The notes: generated from the sequence alone by a model not told the origin. DNA of 64,000 bases from Chitinimonas taiwanensis DSM 18899 (GCF_900119825.1 NZ_FPKR01000018.1:1-64000); one strand, 5' to 3'; numbered from the stretch's first letter, positions 33,728 to 44,778 are shown. A program made the numbers and translations.

Positions 33728-34927
33728 TCAGGCGGGCTGAGGCGCCGCCTCGGCACGCGGCTGTAAGCGTAGGGCCAGCAGCGCGCCCAGCCCGCACACG
33801 GCCATGGCCGCAGCTAGCGGCAGGCTGCCGCCGCCATGCCCGAGTGCCATGGCCAGCCCGGCCAGCGTAGCCAGGGCAAACTGCAGCGCGCCGAGCAAGG
33901 CCGAGGCACTGCCCGCGCGCTCGCCCTGGCCGGCGAGCGCACTGGCGGCCGCATTCGGGCCGATATAACCGAGGCTGGCCACAAAGCCGAACAGGCCGGG
34001 CAATAGCAGCCACAGCGGTGGCTGGCCCTGCCAGAGCAGGCTGATCAGCAGCAGGCCCACTCCAGCCAGAGCTGGCGCCCATAGCGCGCGCTGCAGCAGC
34101 CAGGCCGGCGCATGGCGTGCCAGCTGGCGGGCATTCAGCTGGCTGGCGGTAATCAGCCCCAGTGCATTGGCGCCGAATACCCAGCCATAGTGCTGGGGCG
34201 AGATGCCATATTGCGCAATCAGCACGCTGGGCGAGCCGGCGATATAGGCAAACATGCCTGCCTGCGCCATGCCGCCGGCCAGGGTGGGCGCGAGGAAATG
34301 CCGTTCGCGCAGCAGCGCGCCATAGCCGCGCAAGATGCTGCCCAGCGCGAGCGGCGCCGCGCCGCGCTGGACGTGGCTTTCCGCCAGGCTCCAGTGCACA
34401 GCCAGCAGACAGGCCAGGCCGAACAGCGCCTGGAAGGCGAAGATGGCACGCCAGTCGGCTAGCAGTAGCAGCCAGCCACCGAGCAGCGGCGCCAGAATCG
34501 GTGCCAGGCCCATCACCAGCATCAGCAGAGAAAAAGCCTGTGCGGCGCTGCGTGCATCGCAGCGGTCGCGCACGATGGCGCGGCCAAGCACCATGCCGGC
34601 ACAGCCGCCCAGGCCCTGCAGCAGGCGCAGGGCGGCCAGCTGCTCGATATTCACCGCCAGCGCGCAGGCCAGCGAGGCCAGCAGATACAGCGCCACCCCC
34701 ACATACAGCGGCGGCTTACGCCCGAAGCGGTCGCTGAGCGGGCCATAGAACAGCTGACCGAGCGCGAGGCCAATGAAAAAACAGGCCAGCGTCAGCTCGG
34801 CACCGCGGCCAAGCGCCAGCTCCAGGGCCGGAAAGCTGGGCAGATACATATCGATGGACAGCGGACCGACGGCGGTCAGCGCGCCGAGCAGAATCAGCCA
34901 GCCGGGCAGGGGAAGGCGTGCGGACAT
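33728..34927 (-). CDS. Bcr/CflA family multidrug efflux MFS transporter
   Basis: A 399-residue major facilitator with 12 predicted helices. It shows the Bcr/CflA signature SIDMYLPSFPALE in helix 1 and the motif-A loop GPLSDRFGRKPPLY between helices 2 and 3, plus RLLQGLGGCAGMVLGRAIVRD in helix 4. It is a proton-driven exporter of drugs such as bicyclomycin or chloramphenicol, or of cysteine or sulfonamides; substrate cannot be inferred. AGGAAAG precedes the start. Confidence 0.88.
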   Translation of the reverse strand: MSARLPLPGWLILLGALTAVGPLSIDMYLPSFPALELALGRGAELTLACFFIGLALGQLFYGPLSDRFGRKPPLYVGVALYLLASLACALAVNIEQLAALRLLQGLGGCAGMVLGRAIVRDRCDARSAAQAFSLLMLVMGLAPILAPLLGGWLLLLADWRAIFAFQALFGLACLLAVHWSLAESHVQRGAAPLALGSILRGYGALLRERHFLAPTLAGGMAQAGMFAYIAGSPSVLIAQYGISPQHYGWVFGANALGLITASQLNARQLARHAPAWLLQRALWAPALAGVGLLLISLLWQGQPPLWLLLPGLFGFVASLGYIGPNAAASALAGQGERAGSASALLGALQFALATLAGLAMALGHGGGSLPLAAAMAVCGLGALLALRLQPRAEAAPQPA

Positions 34928-35032
34928 GGGGGGACTTTCCTACAGGCAATCAATCGCGCCACGGCGCGTGCAAGGCGGCCGTGGCGAGGGGGCCGACGCG
35001 TGGGCGCCGCCGATAAAGCGTACTGGCGGGAC

Positions 35033-35677
35033 TTAGGCGCTGAAGGCAGTAAAGCGCGCCTTCACATGCTTGGCCTGCTCGGCCTCGTCGACAATCGCCA
35101 CCGCCAAGTCGGCTACCGAGATACCGGCCGGCGCTTCGCCCTTGAACGGCACTTCCTCGCCGCCCAGCTGGTACTGTCCGCTACGCTCGCCCGGCGCCAG
35201 GAAGACCGGCGGGGAGACGAAGGTCCAGTCCAGCGCGGCTTCGCCACGGATGCGCGTAAGCGCCTTACGTGCGGCCAGCGCCCCCTGCTTCCATTCGGCC
35301 GGGAAGTCCGGCGTATCGACCAGCTGCACGCCCGGCGCCACATACAGGCTGCCTGCGCCACCCACGGTGATAAAGCGCTTTACGCCGGCCGCCTTCACGC
35401 CGGCCACGATGGCGTCCTGCCCCTTGAGGAACAGATCATGGATATCGGCCTTGTCCCAACCAGGGTTGAAGGCACTGATCACCACCTCGGCACCGGCTAC
35501 GGCGGCGGCCACCTGGGCGGCATCGTAAACATCGGCCTGCACGACAGTCAGACCAGCTTGGGCCGGCAGCTTGGCCGGGTTGCGGTGTAGGGCAGTCACG
35601 CTGTGGCCACGTTGCAGGGCTTCGGCGAGCAGGGCGCTGCCAACAAAGCCGGTGGCACCAATCAGGGCGATTTTCAT
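35033..35677 (-). CDS. NAD(P)-binding reductase (NmrA/YwnB-like)
   Basis: A 214-residue Rossmann-fold protein beginning MKIALIGATGFVGSALLAEA, the dinucleotide-binding GxxGxxG motif. It resembles atypical short-chain reductases of the YwnB/SDR_a5 group that lack a Tyr-Lys catalytic pair. AAGGAGA precedes the ATG. It is followed on the same strand by the transporter and preceded by a DsbA-like gene; all are divergent from a LysR regulator that may control them. Confidence 0.85.
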   Translation of the reverse strand: MKIALIGATGFVGSALLAEALQRGHSVTALHRNPAKLPAQAGLTVVQADVYDAAQVAAAVAGAEVVISAFNPGWDKADIHDLFLKGQDAIVAGVKAAGVKRFITVGGAGSLYVAPGVQLVDTPDFPAEWKQGALAARKALTRIRGEAALDWTFVSPPVFLAPGERSGQYQLGGEEVPFKGEAPAGISVADLAVAIVDEAEQAKHVKARFTAFSA

Positions 35678-35703
35678 AGGGGTCTCCTTAGTGGGATGTG
35701 GGT

Positions 35704-36318
35704 TCAGTGTTGTTGCTGCAGATAGTCGACCAGCTGTACGGGCTGGTAGAGCAGATGGCTGGACACGGGCCGGCCCTGGCAGAGCAGGCTGGGTACGCCA
35801 TTCAGGCCATGCGCGTGCATGAGCTGCCTAGCCTGGCCGAGCAGGGCTTCGGCTTGCGCGGGCCAGCCGCCTTGCAGCGCTTGCTGGAAGGCCGAGGCAT
35901 CCAGGCCCAAGGCGGCCGCGATGCGGCCCAGCGACGCGGGCGTGTACGCCTCGCCATCCACATAGCGCAGCGCCTGAATGCGATGCAGCGCCTGCAGGCC
36001 CGCCGACGGTTGCGCGGCGACGATATGCAGCCAGGCCTGGGTGGCCAGGGTGGAGTCGAAAGGCGTGGCCAGATCGGCCAGCACCTGTTCGCGGTAAGCG
36101 GGGCTGAACACCTGGCCGGTCAGCTCGGCAATGCGCTGGTCGTTCTGCCAGAAATAAGCGGCCTTCTGGGCCGTCATCGCCTGGGGCTGGGCAAATAGGC
36201 CGGTGGGCAGCAGCGTCCAGGCCGGCGCCAGCGCCGCATCGACGGCAGCCAGGGCGGGATGGGCGCCGTAGCACCAGCCGCAGAGCGGATCGAACAAGAG
36301 GGTTAATGGCAGGGGCAT
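35704..36318 (-). CDS. DsbA-family thioredoxin-fold protein
   Basis: A 204-residue cytoplasmic protein with a thioredoxin fold and an all-helical insertion. The redox motif Cys13-Gly-Trp-Cys16 lies in LFDPLCGWCYGAHP, typical of the FrnE/HCCA isomerase-like DsbA group. A conserved cis-Pro region is seen in GVPSLLCQGR. No signal peptide is present. The upstream in-frame TTG at 36336 is less likely than the ATG at 36318. Possible roles are disulfide handling or glutathione-linked isomerisation. Confidence 0.82.
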   Translation of the reverse strand: MPLPLTLLFDPLCGWCYGAHPALAAVDAALAPAWTLLPTGLFAQPQAMTAQKAAYFWQNDQRIAELTGQVFSPAYREQVLADLATPFDSTLATQAWLHIVAAQPSAGLQALHRIQALRYVDGEAYTPASLGRIAAALGLDASAFQQALQGGWPAQAEALLGQARQLMHAHGLNGVPSLLCQGRPVSSHLLYQPVQLVDYLQQQH

Positions 36319-36379
36319 GGCGGTATTCCGTATCAAGTTGTGCGCATCATGCCTGCGCCAATTGATCGGATAAACGCGC

Positions 36380-36404
36380 TAAAGCAGAATTCATTATTGC
36401 TTTA
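36380..36404. promoter_or_regulatory. LysR-type operator candidate
   Basis: TAAAGCA (36380-36386) and TGCTTTA (36398-36404) form an inverted repeat separated by 11 bases, in the 100-base gap between the LysR gene and the divergent DsbA-like gene. The geometry suits an LTTR operator. Confidence 0.55.
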
Positions 36405-36418
36405 TCGAGAACAATGCC

Positions 36419-37333
36419 ATGCGCCAGACCGATTTGAACCGTCTGCAGGTCTTTACCGCCGTGGTGGAGGCGGGCGGTTTCACCGCCGCGGCCGAACGCC
36501 TGGGCATCACCAAGTCGCAGGTCAGCCTGCAAGTGGCACGCCTGGAGGCCGAGCTGGGCCATGCGCTGTTCACGCGCAGCACGCGCCGTGTGGCCGCCAC
36601 CGAGGCCGGCCAGCAGCTGTATGCCGATAGCGCGCCATTGCTAGCCGGCTTGCAAGGTGCCTTGGCGCGCCTGGGCAGCGCGGGCGAGCTGGAGGGGCGC
36701 TTGCGCATCACGGCCGGCGCCTCGTATAGCGATGGGGTGCTGGGCAGCCTGCTGGCCGACTTCGCCGCCCAGCATCCGCGCCTGGAAGTGGAACTGATCG
36801 CCAGCGATATCAAGCTCGACCTCCTGGCCGAGGGCATCGATGTGGCGGTACGTGGCGGCATCCTGCGCGATTCCAGCCTGCGCGCGGTCAAGCTGGGTGG
36901 CTTCGCTCAGGTGCCGGTGGCGGCGCCCGGCCTGTTCGCACGCATGGGCCGGCCCAGCGCGCCCGAGCAGCTGAACGGTCAGCCCTGGGTCGCGCTGACC
37001 GTGCTGGCCTCGCCGCTGACCTGGCATTTCACCCACCCGGACGGCCGCCGCGCCACGGTACGCGCACGCGCCGCTATGCGCGTAAACAGCGCCAACGTGG
37101 TGCGCGAATGCGCGCGTGCCGGCGTGGGCTGCACGGTACTGCCCGACTATATGGTGCGCGAGGAGCTGGCCGACGGCCGCCTGCTGGCCCTGCTGCCCGA
37201 CTGGCAGCTACCAGGCGCCGGCATCTACGCCGTCTACCCGGCCGGCCGCTACCCACCGGTCAAGGTGCGCGCCTTCATCGACTTCCTGCGTGGGCGTTTG
37301 GGGGAAGGGAGTGGAGCGGTGGGCAGCTGGTAG
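36419..37333 (+). CDS. LysR-family transcriptional regulator
   Basis: A 304-residue LTTR. The winged helix-turn-helix covers about 1-62 (LQVFTAVVEAGGFTAAAERLGITKSQVSLQVARLEAELG) and the effector-binding domain follows, with a GCTVLPDYMV segment near the C-terminus. It belongs to the CrgA/DsdC-like group that often represses or activates a divergent reductase gene. A palindromic operator candidate lies 15 bases upstream. Divergent genes at 34.9-36.3 kb are the likely targets. Confidence 0.9.
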   Translation: MRQTDLNRLQVFTAVVEAGGFTAAAERLGITKSQVSLQVARLEAELGHALFTRSTRRVAATEAGQQLYADSAPLLAGLQGALARLGSAGELEGRLRITAGASYSDGVLGSLLADFAAQHPRLEVELIASDIKLDLLAEGIDVAVRGGILRDSSLRAVKLGGFAQVPVAAPGLFARMGRPSAPEQLNGQPWVALTVLASPLTWHFTHPDGRRATVRARAAMRVNSANVVRECARAGVGCTVLPDYMVREELADGRLLALLPDWQLPGAGIYAVYPAGRYPPVKVRAFIDFLRGRLGEGSGAVGSW

Positions 37334-37369
37334 CCTGGGCGAGCAGGCCGTGGTCAAACCGAGGGGGCA

Positions 37370-37720
37370 GCCCGGTAGGGTGGGCAACTTTGCCCACCGG
37401 GCGTGTCTGTTTAGCGGCTTGCGCCGCATGATCCGTGCTGCGCACGGTTTGGGTGCGGGGGGCGTCCCGCAGCCGCCTGACTTTCTTTGTCTTGCCAAAG
37501 AAAGTCAGCAAAGAAAGGCGCGCCCGCGGTCTCGCCCGGCTGCGCCGGGTTCCCTGCGCTGCGCGAACCTCGCGGCCGGGGCAAGAACTCGCCGCCCGTT
37601 CCGGCCGGCTCAAACAGCTTGCCCCGGACTACCCCGCGAGCTTCTGTGCTGCTCGGCGAGTACCGAGGGCAGATGGGCACTCCGTAGAATGGTCAGTGCC
37701 GGCGTTTGTGTTGCAAATTC
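37370..37720. repeat. Intergenic repeat-type element with hairpins
   Basis: The 552-base gap 37334-37885 carries no credible gene. It begins with a compact hairpin (37380-37386 with 37391-37397, inside a larger CCGG-flanked inverted repeat) and a perfect 12-bp inverted repeat (37477-37488 with 37497-37508) with GTCTTGCC loop. After it come GC-rich stretches and several AAAGAAAG motifs. Similar elements, often mis-annotated as small proteins, are widespread between proteobacterial genes. Short frames here are rejected as coding. Confidence 0.55.
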
Positions 37721-37885
37721 GTAGGGCACCTTGAACGCAGCGAATCGCGTCGAATGCTGCTCACGCACATGTGTGAACTCAGAAGTATGGCGTGATCCAG
37801 CCTACTGCTTGGAGCTATGCCGCCTACGCCGTGGGGACGTTCTAGCACATGCCCTAGCGAGCCCGCTTGAGTGGGTGTTTATGCG

Positions 37886-38467
37886 TCACTCTGGTTCGCC
37901 GAACAGTTGGTCGGGTCCCGCAACTCTGAAGTACTTCATGAGTGCCGGCTCCGAGGCCTGTCGCTCTGCTGCTAGTTTGTGCAGTAGTTTTAATGAGGCC
38001 GATAGCAGATGCCGAGTTGCCTCTTCATCGAGAGGAGCAAGTCTGTCTTCGAGCAGCGGAATCAGCACTTCACGCGAGCTGTCGATCTGCAAGCGCACTG
38101 GATCGATTGCTGAGGCATCTGCATCGGTGTGCGCCAGATATTTATTGCGATCAAACAGAACTACCTCATGAATCTCGCGTTCCCGCTCGGAGAGTACTCG
38201 AAGATACCGAGCCGGTAGATCTGGGATCGACTCCCCACGTTTGCCGGCGTTTCCAGAAAAAGGCCTGCAATAGGCCAAGACCATCGAGCAGTTTAGTGCT
38301 TGTAGCAACACTGTCGTATCACCCTGATATCTTTCATGCAGCTTGGTATCGATGATGTGATGAGCGACTTGGTGCGCGTGCTTGAAGTCGGCGTAGGACA
38401 GCAATACTCGGTAGAACTGCCGTAGCTTGTGTTTGTCTTCGGGGGAAACGTCCTCAGGGAATGGCAT
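37886..38467 (-). CDS. HEPN-like helical protein of unknown function
   Basis: A 193-residue, mostly helical protein. The DRNKYLAHTDADAS segment contains R107-x5-H113, the Rx4-6H pattern that marks HEPN RNase-like folds, and the surrounding helices have the right hydrophobic spacing. HEPN proteins act in RNA cleavage within toxin-antitoxin or abortive infection systems, or are inactive adaptors. Codon use is less GC-biased than in recQ, suggesting recent acquisition. It starts 18 bases after recQ on the same strand, with no visible antitoxin partner. Function remains uncertain. Confidence 0.5.
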   Translation of the reverse strand: MPFPEDVSPEDKHKLRQFYRVLLSYADFKHAHQVAHHIIDTKLHERYQGDTTVLLQALNCSMVLAYCRPFSGNAGKRGESIPDLPARYLRVLSEREREIHEVVLFDRNKYLAHTDADASAIDPVRLQIDSSREVLIPLLEDRLAPLDEEATRHLLSASLKLLHKLAAERQASEPALMKYFRVAGPDQLFGEPE

Positions 38468-38484
38468 ATGGCGCCTAATGCAAA

Positions 38485-40290
38485 TCAAACATTCAACACA
38501 CCCAAAAATGCGTCCCCATACCGCTCCAGCTTCTGCGCCCCCACCCCCGAGATATGCGCCATCTCGTCCAGGCTGCTCGGACGAGCGTCCAGCATGGCTT
38601 TCAGGGTGGCGTCGGTGAAGATCAGGTAGGCGGGTACGCCCTGCTCGTCCGCCAGGGCGCGGCGTTTGCTGCGTAGGGCTTGCCAGAGCGCCTCGTCGGC
38701 CGGGGCGATGTCGAGGCTGGCGGGGCTGCGTTTCTTGTCGCTGCCGCGCTTATCACGGGTTTTCTCGGGCAGGCCGCGCAGGTGCAGGGCCAGTTCGCCG
38801 CGCAGCAGCGGGCGGGCGGTGTCGGTCAGCTGCAGGCCGCCGAACTCGGGCTCGGTTTGCAGGAAGCCGGCCGCCAGCAGCTGACGCAGCACCGAGCGCC
38901 AGCCGGCTTCGGACAGATCGCTGCCGATGCCGAAGGTACTGACCTGGTCGTGGAAGTGCTGCTTGACCTTGTCGGTGGACTTGCCAAGTAGTACGTCGAT
39001 GATATGCCCGGCCCCAAAGCGTTGGCCGGTGCGGAACACGCAGCTGAGCGCCTTGCGCGCCGCCTCGGTGGCGTCCCAGGTCTTGGGCGGGGTCAGGCAG
39101 TTGTCGCAATTGCCGCAGGGCTGCGAGGCTTCGCCGAAGTAGTTGAGGATGACCTGGCGCCGGCAGGCCACGGTTTCCGCCAGGCCCAGCATGGCGTTCA
39201 GCTTCTGGCGCTCCACCTGCTTCTGCGCCCCGGGGGCCTGACCACCTTCGATCATTTCCTTCAGCTGCATCACATCGTTCAGGCCATAGGCCAGCCAGGC
39301 GCTGCTGGGCAGGCCATCGCGGCCGGCGCGGCCGGTTTCCTGGTAATAGCCTTCCAGGCTCTTGGGCAGGTCGATATGGGCGACAAAGCGCACATCGGGT
39401 TTGTCTATGCCCATGCCAAAGGCAATGGTGGCCACCATCACGATGCCGTCTTCGCGCAGGAAGCGCTGCTGGTTGCGCGCGCGCAGCTCGGCGGCCATGC
39501 CGGCGTGATAGGGCAGGGCGGCAATGCCGTTGTCGCACAGGAACTGGGCGGTGTCCTCGACCCGCTTGCGACTCAGGCAGTAGACGATGCCGGCGTCGCC
39601 CTCGTGTTCGCGCTCGATAAAGGCCAGCAGCTGCTTGCGCGCATTGTCCTTCTCGACGATGCGGTAGCGGATATTCGGGCGGTCGAAGCTGGAGACGAAC
39701 TGGGCCGCGTCTTCGAGGGCCAGGCGCTGCACGATCTCGGCGCGCGTGGCAGCGTCGGCGGTGGCGGTCAGCGCGATGCGCGGCACCTGCGGGAAGCGTT
39801 CATGCAGCAGCGACAGGCCAATGTACTCGGGGCGGAAGTCGTGCCCCCATTGGCTCACGCAGTGCGCTTCATCAATGGCGAACAGCGAGACCGGCCCGCT
39901 TTCCAGGAGGCCGAGAAAGCGCGGCGTGAGCAGGCGTTCGGGCGCCACATACAAGAGCTTGAGCGTGCCGGCCATGAAGCGCCGCTCGACTTCACGCGTC
40001 TCGTCCAGGGTCTGGGTGGAATTGAGGAAGGCTGCGTCGATGCCGAGCTGGTGCAGGCCTTCCACCTGGTCCTGCATCAGCGCGATCAGCGGCGAGACCA
40101 CCACCGCGCAACCGTCGCGCAAGAGGGCCGGGATTTGGAAGCACAGCGATTTGCCGCCGCCGGTGGGCATCAGCACCAGCGCATCGCCGCCGCCGGCCAC
40201 ATGGGCAACGATCTCGGCCTGGCGGCCACGGAAGTGCTCGTAGCCGAAGATCGACTGCAGCAGGGAAAGGGCTTGTTCGGGCAGACTCAC
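38485..40290 (-). CDS. recQ: ATP-dependent DNA helicase RecQ
   Basis: A 601-residue RecQ: helicase core with Walker A ([12 protein letters not shown]), DEAH box ([20 protein letters not shown]) and motif VI ([10 protein letters not shown]), zinc-binding Cys set ([22 protein letters not shown]), RQC winged helix and C-terminal HRDC domain ([24 protein letters not shown] region). Its GTG start is embedded in a GTGA overlap with the stop of the upstream protease gene. It unwinds DNA 3' to 5' in recombination and repair of stalled forks. Confidence 0.95.
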   Translation of the reverse strand: MSLPEQALSLLQSIFGYEHFRGRQAEIVAHVAGGGDALVLMPTGGGKSLCFQIPALLRDGCAVVVSPLIALMQDQVEGLHQLGIDAAFLNSTQTLDETREVERRFMAGTLKLLYVAPERLLTPRFLGLLESGPVSLFAIDEAHCVSQWGHDFRPEYIGLSLLHERFPQVPRIALTATADAATRAEIVQRLALEDAAQFVSSFDRPNIRYRIVEKDNARKQLLAFIEREHEGDAGIVYCLSRKRVEDTAQFLCDNGIAALPYHAGMAAELRARNQQRFLREDGIVMVATIAFGMGIDKPDVRFVAHIDLPKSLEGYYQETGRAGRDGLPSSAWLAYGLNDVMQLKEMIEGGQAPGAQKQVERQKLNAMLGLAETVACRRQVILNYFGEASQPCGNCDNCLTPPKTWDATEAARKALSCVFRTGQRFGAGHIIDVLLGKSTDKVKQHFHDQVSTFGIGSDLSEAGWRSVLRQLLAAGFLQTEPEFGGLQLTDTARPLLRGELALHLRGLPEKTRDKRGSDKKRSPASLDIAPADEALWQALRSKRRALADEQGVPAYLIFTDATLKAMLDARPSSLDEMAHISGVGAQKLERYGDAFLGVLNV

Positions 40291-40799
40291 GGTGTGTCGC
40301 GTGGCACGCTTAAGGTCAGCGTGTCGCCGCGCATGCTCAGATCCAGATGTTTGAGGGCGCTCATGCCAAGCAGCACTTCCTCGGGGTCGCCAAAATTCGG
40401 TGCGACGCTGGCGCGGATATCGCGTAGCACGATATCGCCAAGGCGCAGCTCGGCAATGCGGGTGGCGTAGCCCTGTACCGTGCCGTTGGCGGTGGAGAGT
40501 GCCATGGCCGGGCCTTGCGGCAGACCGAGCTGGGCGGCCAGGCGGCTATCCAGGGCCACGCCGCTGGCGCCGGTATCGAGCATCAGGCGCACGCGCTGGC
40601 CATTGATCAGGCCTTCCAGCCGGTAGTGGCCATCGCGCGCGCGCTGCAGCTGCAGCACCTCCCCGCTTAGGTTCTCCACCCGGTTGGGCATGGCCTGACG
40701 CTGCAGCAGCCAGTCTATGCCGGTATAGAAGCCGGCAATCACCAGGCACCACAGGGCCACCACCGGGCCCCATTGGCGCCACCAGGCCACGCTCAGCAT
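40287..40799 (-). CDS. Membrane-anchored retropepsin-like aspartic protease (clan AA)
   Basis: A 170-residue protein with one N-terminal transmembrane helix (about 10-28) and a single aspartic protease domain: catalytic DTGAS at 75-79 in [15 protein letters not shown], a flap-like [18 protein letters not shown] and the hydrophobic [12 protein letters not shown] motif. It resembles the TIGR02281 clan AA family and would work as a homodimer in the periplasm. Targets are unknown. It lies between purL (22 bases upstream) and recQ (4-base overlap), so all three appear co-transcribed. Confidence 0.85.
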   Translation of the reverse strand: MLSVAWWRQWGPVVALWCLVIAGFYTGIDWLLQRQAMPNRVENLSGEVLQLQRARDGHYRLEGLINGQRVRLMLDTGASGVALDSRLAAQLGLPQGPAMALSTANGTVQGYATRIAELRLGDIVLRDIRASVAPNFGDPEEVLLGMSALKHLDLSMRGDTLTLSVPRDTP

Positions 40800-40821
40800 G
40801 CGGGCTGCCGCAGCTCAGCCA

Positions 40822-43800
40822 TCAACCCAGCCACTGGCGGGCATTGCGGAACATGCGCATCCAGGCGCTGTCCTCGCCCCAGTTTTCCGGGTGCCAGCTC
40901 AGGTTCACGGTGCGGAAGGTGCGTTCCGGGTGCGGCATCATGATGCTGAAGCGGCCATCGGCCGTGGTCACGCCGGCCACACCGTCGGGCGAACCGTTCG
41001 GGTTGAGCGGGTAGACCTCGGTGGGCAGGCCACGGTCGTCTACATAGCGCAGCGCGGTCAGCACGGCCTTGCGGTCGGCTTCGCTGCCGAATACGGCGCG
41101 GCCTTCACCATGCGATACCACCACGGGCAGTTTGGAGCCCTGCATGCCCGCGAAGAACAGCGAGGGGTTCTGAGTGATTTCGGCCATCACGAGGCGCGCC
41201 TCGAACTGCTCGGAGGCATTGCGACGGAACTTCGGCCAGGCGGCGGCACCAGGGATGATCTCGGACAGATTCGACATCATCTGGCAGCCGTTGCACACGC
41301 CCAGCGCAAAGCTGTCAGCGCGCTGGAAGAAGGCTTCGAACTCGTCGCGTGCACGGGCATTGAACAGGATGGACTTGGCCCAGCCTTCACCAGCACCCAG
41401 TACGTCGCCGTAGCTGAAGCCACCGCAGGCGGCAAAGCCCTGGAAGTCCTGCAGCGACACGCGGCCGGACAGGATGTCGGACATATGCACATCCACGGCG
41501 CCAAAGCCGGCGCGGTCGAAGGCGGCGGCCATCTCGATCTGGCCGTTCACGCCCTGCTCGCGCAGGATGGCGATCTTGGGCTGTGCGCCCTTGGCGATAT
41601 AGGGCGCGGCCACATTCTCGCTCGGGTCGAAGCTCAGCTCGGCATACAGACCGCGCGCATGCTTGTCCTCGATCAGTGCGTATTCGCTGTCGGCGCAGGC
41701 CGGGTTGTCGCGCAGGCGCTGCAGCTGCCAGCTGGTCTCGGACCAGGCCTTCTGCAGCTCGATTCGGGTCTCGTTGAACACCAGACGGTTGCGCTTCTTG
41801 ATCTTCAGGCGGTCGTCGTCGTTCAGCGTGCCGATGATATGCAGTTGGCTACGGATGCCGGCGGCGAAGAAGGCGGCCATCACCGCATTGGTATCGCTGC
41901 GGCGCACCTGCAGCACGGCGCCCAGTTCTTCGTTGAACAACACACCCATCAGGCGACCATTGTCGGCGCGTGCCACCGATTCCGGGGTGATCTCGCCCAG
42001 TTCGCGCTCGGCGCGGCGGCGCTCGATGCACAGCTCGTCCACGTCCAGGGTCACGCCTGTATGGCCGGCGAACATCATCTCGGCAATGGTCACCAACAGG
42101 CCACCGTCGCCGCGGTCGTGATAAGCAAGCAGCTTGCCGTCGGCATTCAGCTGCTGCACCACCTTGAAGAAATTACCCAGCGCCACGCCGTCTTCCAGAT
42201 CGGGTGCGTGGTTGCCCACCTGCTTGTAAACCTGGGCCAGAGCCGAGCCGGACAGGCGGCATTTGCCATTGCCCAGGTCGATCAGGATCAGGTCGGTATC
42301 ACCCTGGTCGGTCTTCAGCTGCGGGGTCAGTGTCTTGCGCGCATCGGTGACCGGCGCGAAGGCCGATACGATCAGCGACAGCGGTGCGACCACGGCCTTG
42401 TCTTCCTGGCCGTCCTGCCACACCGTCTTCATCGACAGGCTGTCCTTGCCGACCGGGATGCTGATGCCGAGTGCAATCGACAGATCACGCACCGCCTTCA
42501 CCGTGTCGTACAGATTGGCATCTTCACCGGCGTGGCCAGCGGCGGCCATCCAGTTGGCCGACAGCTTGACGTCGCCGAGCTTGGCAATCGGGGCAGCGGC
42601 CAGATTGGTCAGCGCCTCGCCAATCGCCATACGGCCCGAAGCCGGCGCCGAGATCAGCGCGAGCGGCGTACGCTCGCCCATGGCCATCGCTTCGCCCTGG
42701 TAGGTATTGAAGCCCATGGTGGTCACGGCCACGTCGGCGACCGGAATCTGCCAGGGACCGACCAACTGGTCGCGCACAGTCACACCGCCCACGGAGCGGT
42801 CGCCAATGGTGATCAGGAAGCGCTTGTCGGCCACGGCCGGCAGACGCAGCACGCGGTAGGTCGCATCGTGCAGATCGAGCGAGCTCGAATCGAACATCGG
42901 AATCTCGCGCTGCAGGCGCTGCACATCGCGGCTCATCTTGGGCGGCTTGCCCAAGAGCACATCCATCGGCATATCTACCGGCTTGTTGCCGAAGTGGGCA
43001 TCGGCCACTTCCAGCTGTTGCTCAAGCGTGGCGGCACCCACCACGGCAAACGGGCAGCGCTCGCGCTCGGCAATCGCCTTGAAGGTGGGCAGCGCGCTGG
43101 CCGGAATCGCCAGCACATAGCGCTCTTGCGATTCGTTGCACCAGATCTGCATGGGCGACATGCCCTTTTCTTCGATATGGATGTCGCGCAGCTTGAACTG
43201 GGCGCCACGATCCGAGCCGTGCACGAGTTCAGGCAGGGCATTCGACAGACCGCCCGCGCCCACATCGTGAATGCTCAGGATCGGGTTCTTGTCACCCAGC
43301 TGCCAGCAGCGGTCGATCACTTCCTGGGCGCGTCGTTCGATTTCCGGGTTGCCGCGCTGCACCGAGTCGAAGTCGAGATCCGCTGCATTGGCGCCGGTAT
43401 CCATCGACGACGCTGCGCCGCCACCGAGGCCGATCAGCATGCCGGGGCCGCCGAGCACAATGATCAGCGCGCCGGCCGGAATATCGTGCTTGCCGACATG
43501 GTCGGCGTCGATATTGCCCAGACCACCGGCGATCATGATCGGCTTGTGATAGCCGCGCATCTCGCCGGCCACCTTCTCTTCGAAGGTACGGAAGTAGCCG
43601 GTCAGATTCGGGCGGCCGAATTCGTTATTGAAGGCAGCGGCACCGATCGGGCCGTCCAGCATGATCTGCAGCGGCGACACGATGCGGCCGGGGCGACCGT
43701 ATTCGAGCTGGCTGTCGGAGAACACTTCCCAGGGCTGCTTGTAGCCGGGGATATTCAGGTTGGACACGGTAAAGCCAGCCAGACCAGCCTTGGGCTTGGA

Positions 43801-44778
43801 GCCACGCCCGGTCGCGCCTTCGTCGCGGATCTCACCGCCCGAACCGGTGGCTGCACCGGCAAACGGGGCAATCGCGGTCGGGTGGTTATGGGTTTCCACC
43901 TTCATCAGGATATGGGTGGGGCGCTGCTGGTAGGCATAGGTCTGGCTGCCCGGCTGCGGGAAGAAGCGCGCGATGTCGGCGCCCTCGATGACCGAGGAGT
44001 TATCCGAGTAGGCAACCACCGTGCCTTCCGGGTGGGCCTTATGAGTATCGCGGATCATGCCGAACAGCGATTTTTCCTGCGCTTCGCCATCCACGATGAA
44101 ATCGGCATTGAAGATCTTGTGGCGGCAATGTTCGGAATTGGCCTGGGCGAACATCATCAGCTCGATATCGTGCGGGTTGCGTCCAAGCTTCTGGAAGTTC
44201 TCCACCAGGTAGTCGATCTCGTCCACCGACAGCGCGAGGCCCATCTCGCGATTGGCCGTTTCCAGCGCCGGCTTGCCGCCGCCGAGGATGTCCACGCTGG
44301 CCAGCGGTTGCGGGTCGGCATGGCTGAACAGCGCTTCGATGCCGTCGAAGCTGGCCCACACCGTTTCCGTCATCCGGTCGTGGGCCAGTTCGGCCAGCTT
44401 GGCCAGCTCGGTCGCGTTCAAATCGCGCCCGGCATACAGGGCCATGCCGCGCTCGATGCGGCTTATCTGGCCCAGGCCGCACAGATGGGCGATATCGCTG
44501 GCCTTGGACGACCAGGGCGAAATCGTACCGACACGTGGTGTGATCAGAATCATGCTGCCCAGAGCACGCGCGGGTTCGGCCGGGTTTTCATAGGTGAGGA
44601 TCTTGCCCAGCTTAGCTTCCTCGTCGGCGCTCAGCGCGCCGTCCACTTCGGCGAAATGCCAGAACTCGGCATAGGGCGCGAGGCCGTGGATGCCGGCCGC
44701 TTGCAGGCCTTGCAGCAGTTTTTCGATACGGAAGGCGGAGAGAGCGAGGCCGCCGCGCAGCTTGAGAAGGGTGGGCAT
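40822..44778 (-). CDS. purL: Phosphoribosylformylglycinamidine synthase PurL
   Basis: A 1318-residue large-type PurL, close to the 1295 residues of E. coli. An N-terminal PurS-like domain (about 1-150) is followed by two AIR-synthase-like halves and a C-terminal class I glutaminase (about 1040-1318) with catalytic Cys in [12 protein letters not shown] and the His/Glu of MPHPERTFR. It converts FGAR, glutamine and ATP to FGAM in purine synthesis. The ATG at 44778 fits the family start ([16 protein letters not shown]); an in-frame start at 44883 adds an unrelated extension. A very long frame on the opposite strand here is a shadow. Confidence 0.97.
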   Translation of the reverse strand: MPTLLKLRGGLALSAFRIEKLLQGLQAAGIHGLAPYAEFWHFAEVDGALSADEEAKLGKILTYENPAEPARALGSMILITPRVGTISPWSSKASDIAHLCGLGQISRIERGMALYAGRDLNATELAKLAELAHDRMTETVWASFDGIEALFSHADPQPLASVDILGGGKPALETANREMGLALSVDEIDYLVENFQKLGRNPHDIELMMFAQANSEHCRHKIFNADFIVDGEAQEKSLFGMIRDTHKAHPEGTVVAYSDNSSVIEGADIARFFPQPGSQTYAYQQRPTHILMKVETHNHPTAIAPFAGAATGSGGEIRDEGATGRGSKPKAGLAGFTVSNLNIPGYKQPWEVFSDSQLEYGRPGRIVSPLQIMLDGPIGAAAFNNEFGRPNLTGYFRTFEEKVAGEMRGYHKPIMIAGGLGNIDADHVGKHDIPAGALIIVLGGPGMLIGLGGGAASSMDTGANAADLDFDSVQRGNPEIERRAQEVIDRCWQLGDKNPILSIHDVGAGGLSNALPELVHGSDRGAQFKLRDIHIEEKGMSPMQIWCNESQERYVLAIPASALPTFKAIAERERCPFAVVGAATLEQQLEVADAHFGNKPVDMPMDVLLGKPPKMSRDVQRLQREIPMFDSSSLDLHDATYRVLRLPAVADKRFLITIGDRSVGGVTVRDQLVGPWQIPVADVAVTTMGFNTYQGEAMAMGERTPLALISAPASGRMAIGEALTNLAAAPIAKLGDVKLSANWMAAAGHAGEDANLYDTVKAVRDLSIALGISIPVGKDSLSMKTVWQDGQEDKAVVAPLSLIVSAFAPVTDARKTLTPQLKTDQGDTDLILIDLGNGKCRLSGSALAQVYKQVGNHAPDLEDGVALGNFFKVVQQLNADGKLLAYHDRGDGGLLVTIAEMMFAGHTGVTLDVDELCIERRRAERELGEITPESVARADNGRLMGVLFNEELGAVLQVRRSDTNAVMAAFFAAGIRSQLHIIGTLNDDDRLKIKKRNRLVFNETRIELQKAWSETSWQLQRLRDNPACADSEYALIEDKHARGLYAELSFDPSENVAAPYIAKGAQPKIAILREQGVNGQIEMAAAFDRAGFGAVDVHMSDILSGRVSLQDFQGFAACGGFSYGDVLGAGEGWAKSILFNARARDEFEAFFQRADSFALGVCNGCQMMSNLSEIIPGAAAWPKFRRNASEQFEARLVMAEITQNPSLFFAGMQGSKLPVVVSHGEGRAVFGSEADRKAVLTALRYVDDRGLPTEVYPLNPNGSPDGVAGVTTADGRFSIMMPHPERTFRTVNLSWHPENWGEDSAWMRMFRNARQWLG

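Noticed and set aside
37411-37734. Several short frames after the LysR gene
   Set aside because: They fall in the intergenic repeat element, overlap hairpins and have shadow-like Arg/Ala/Pro-rich composition.
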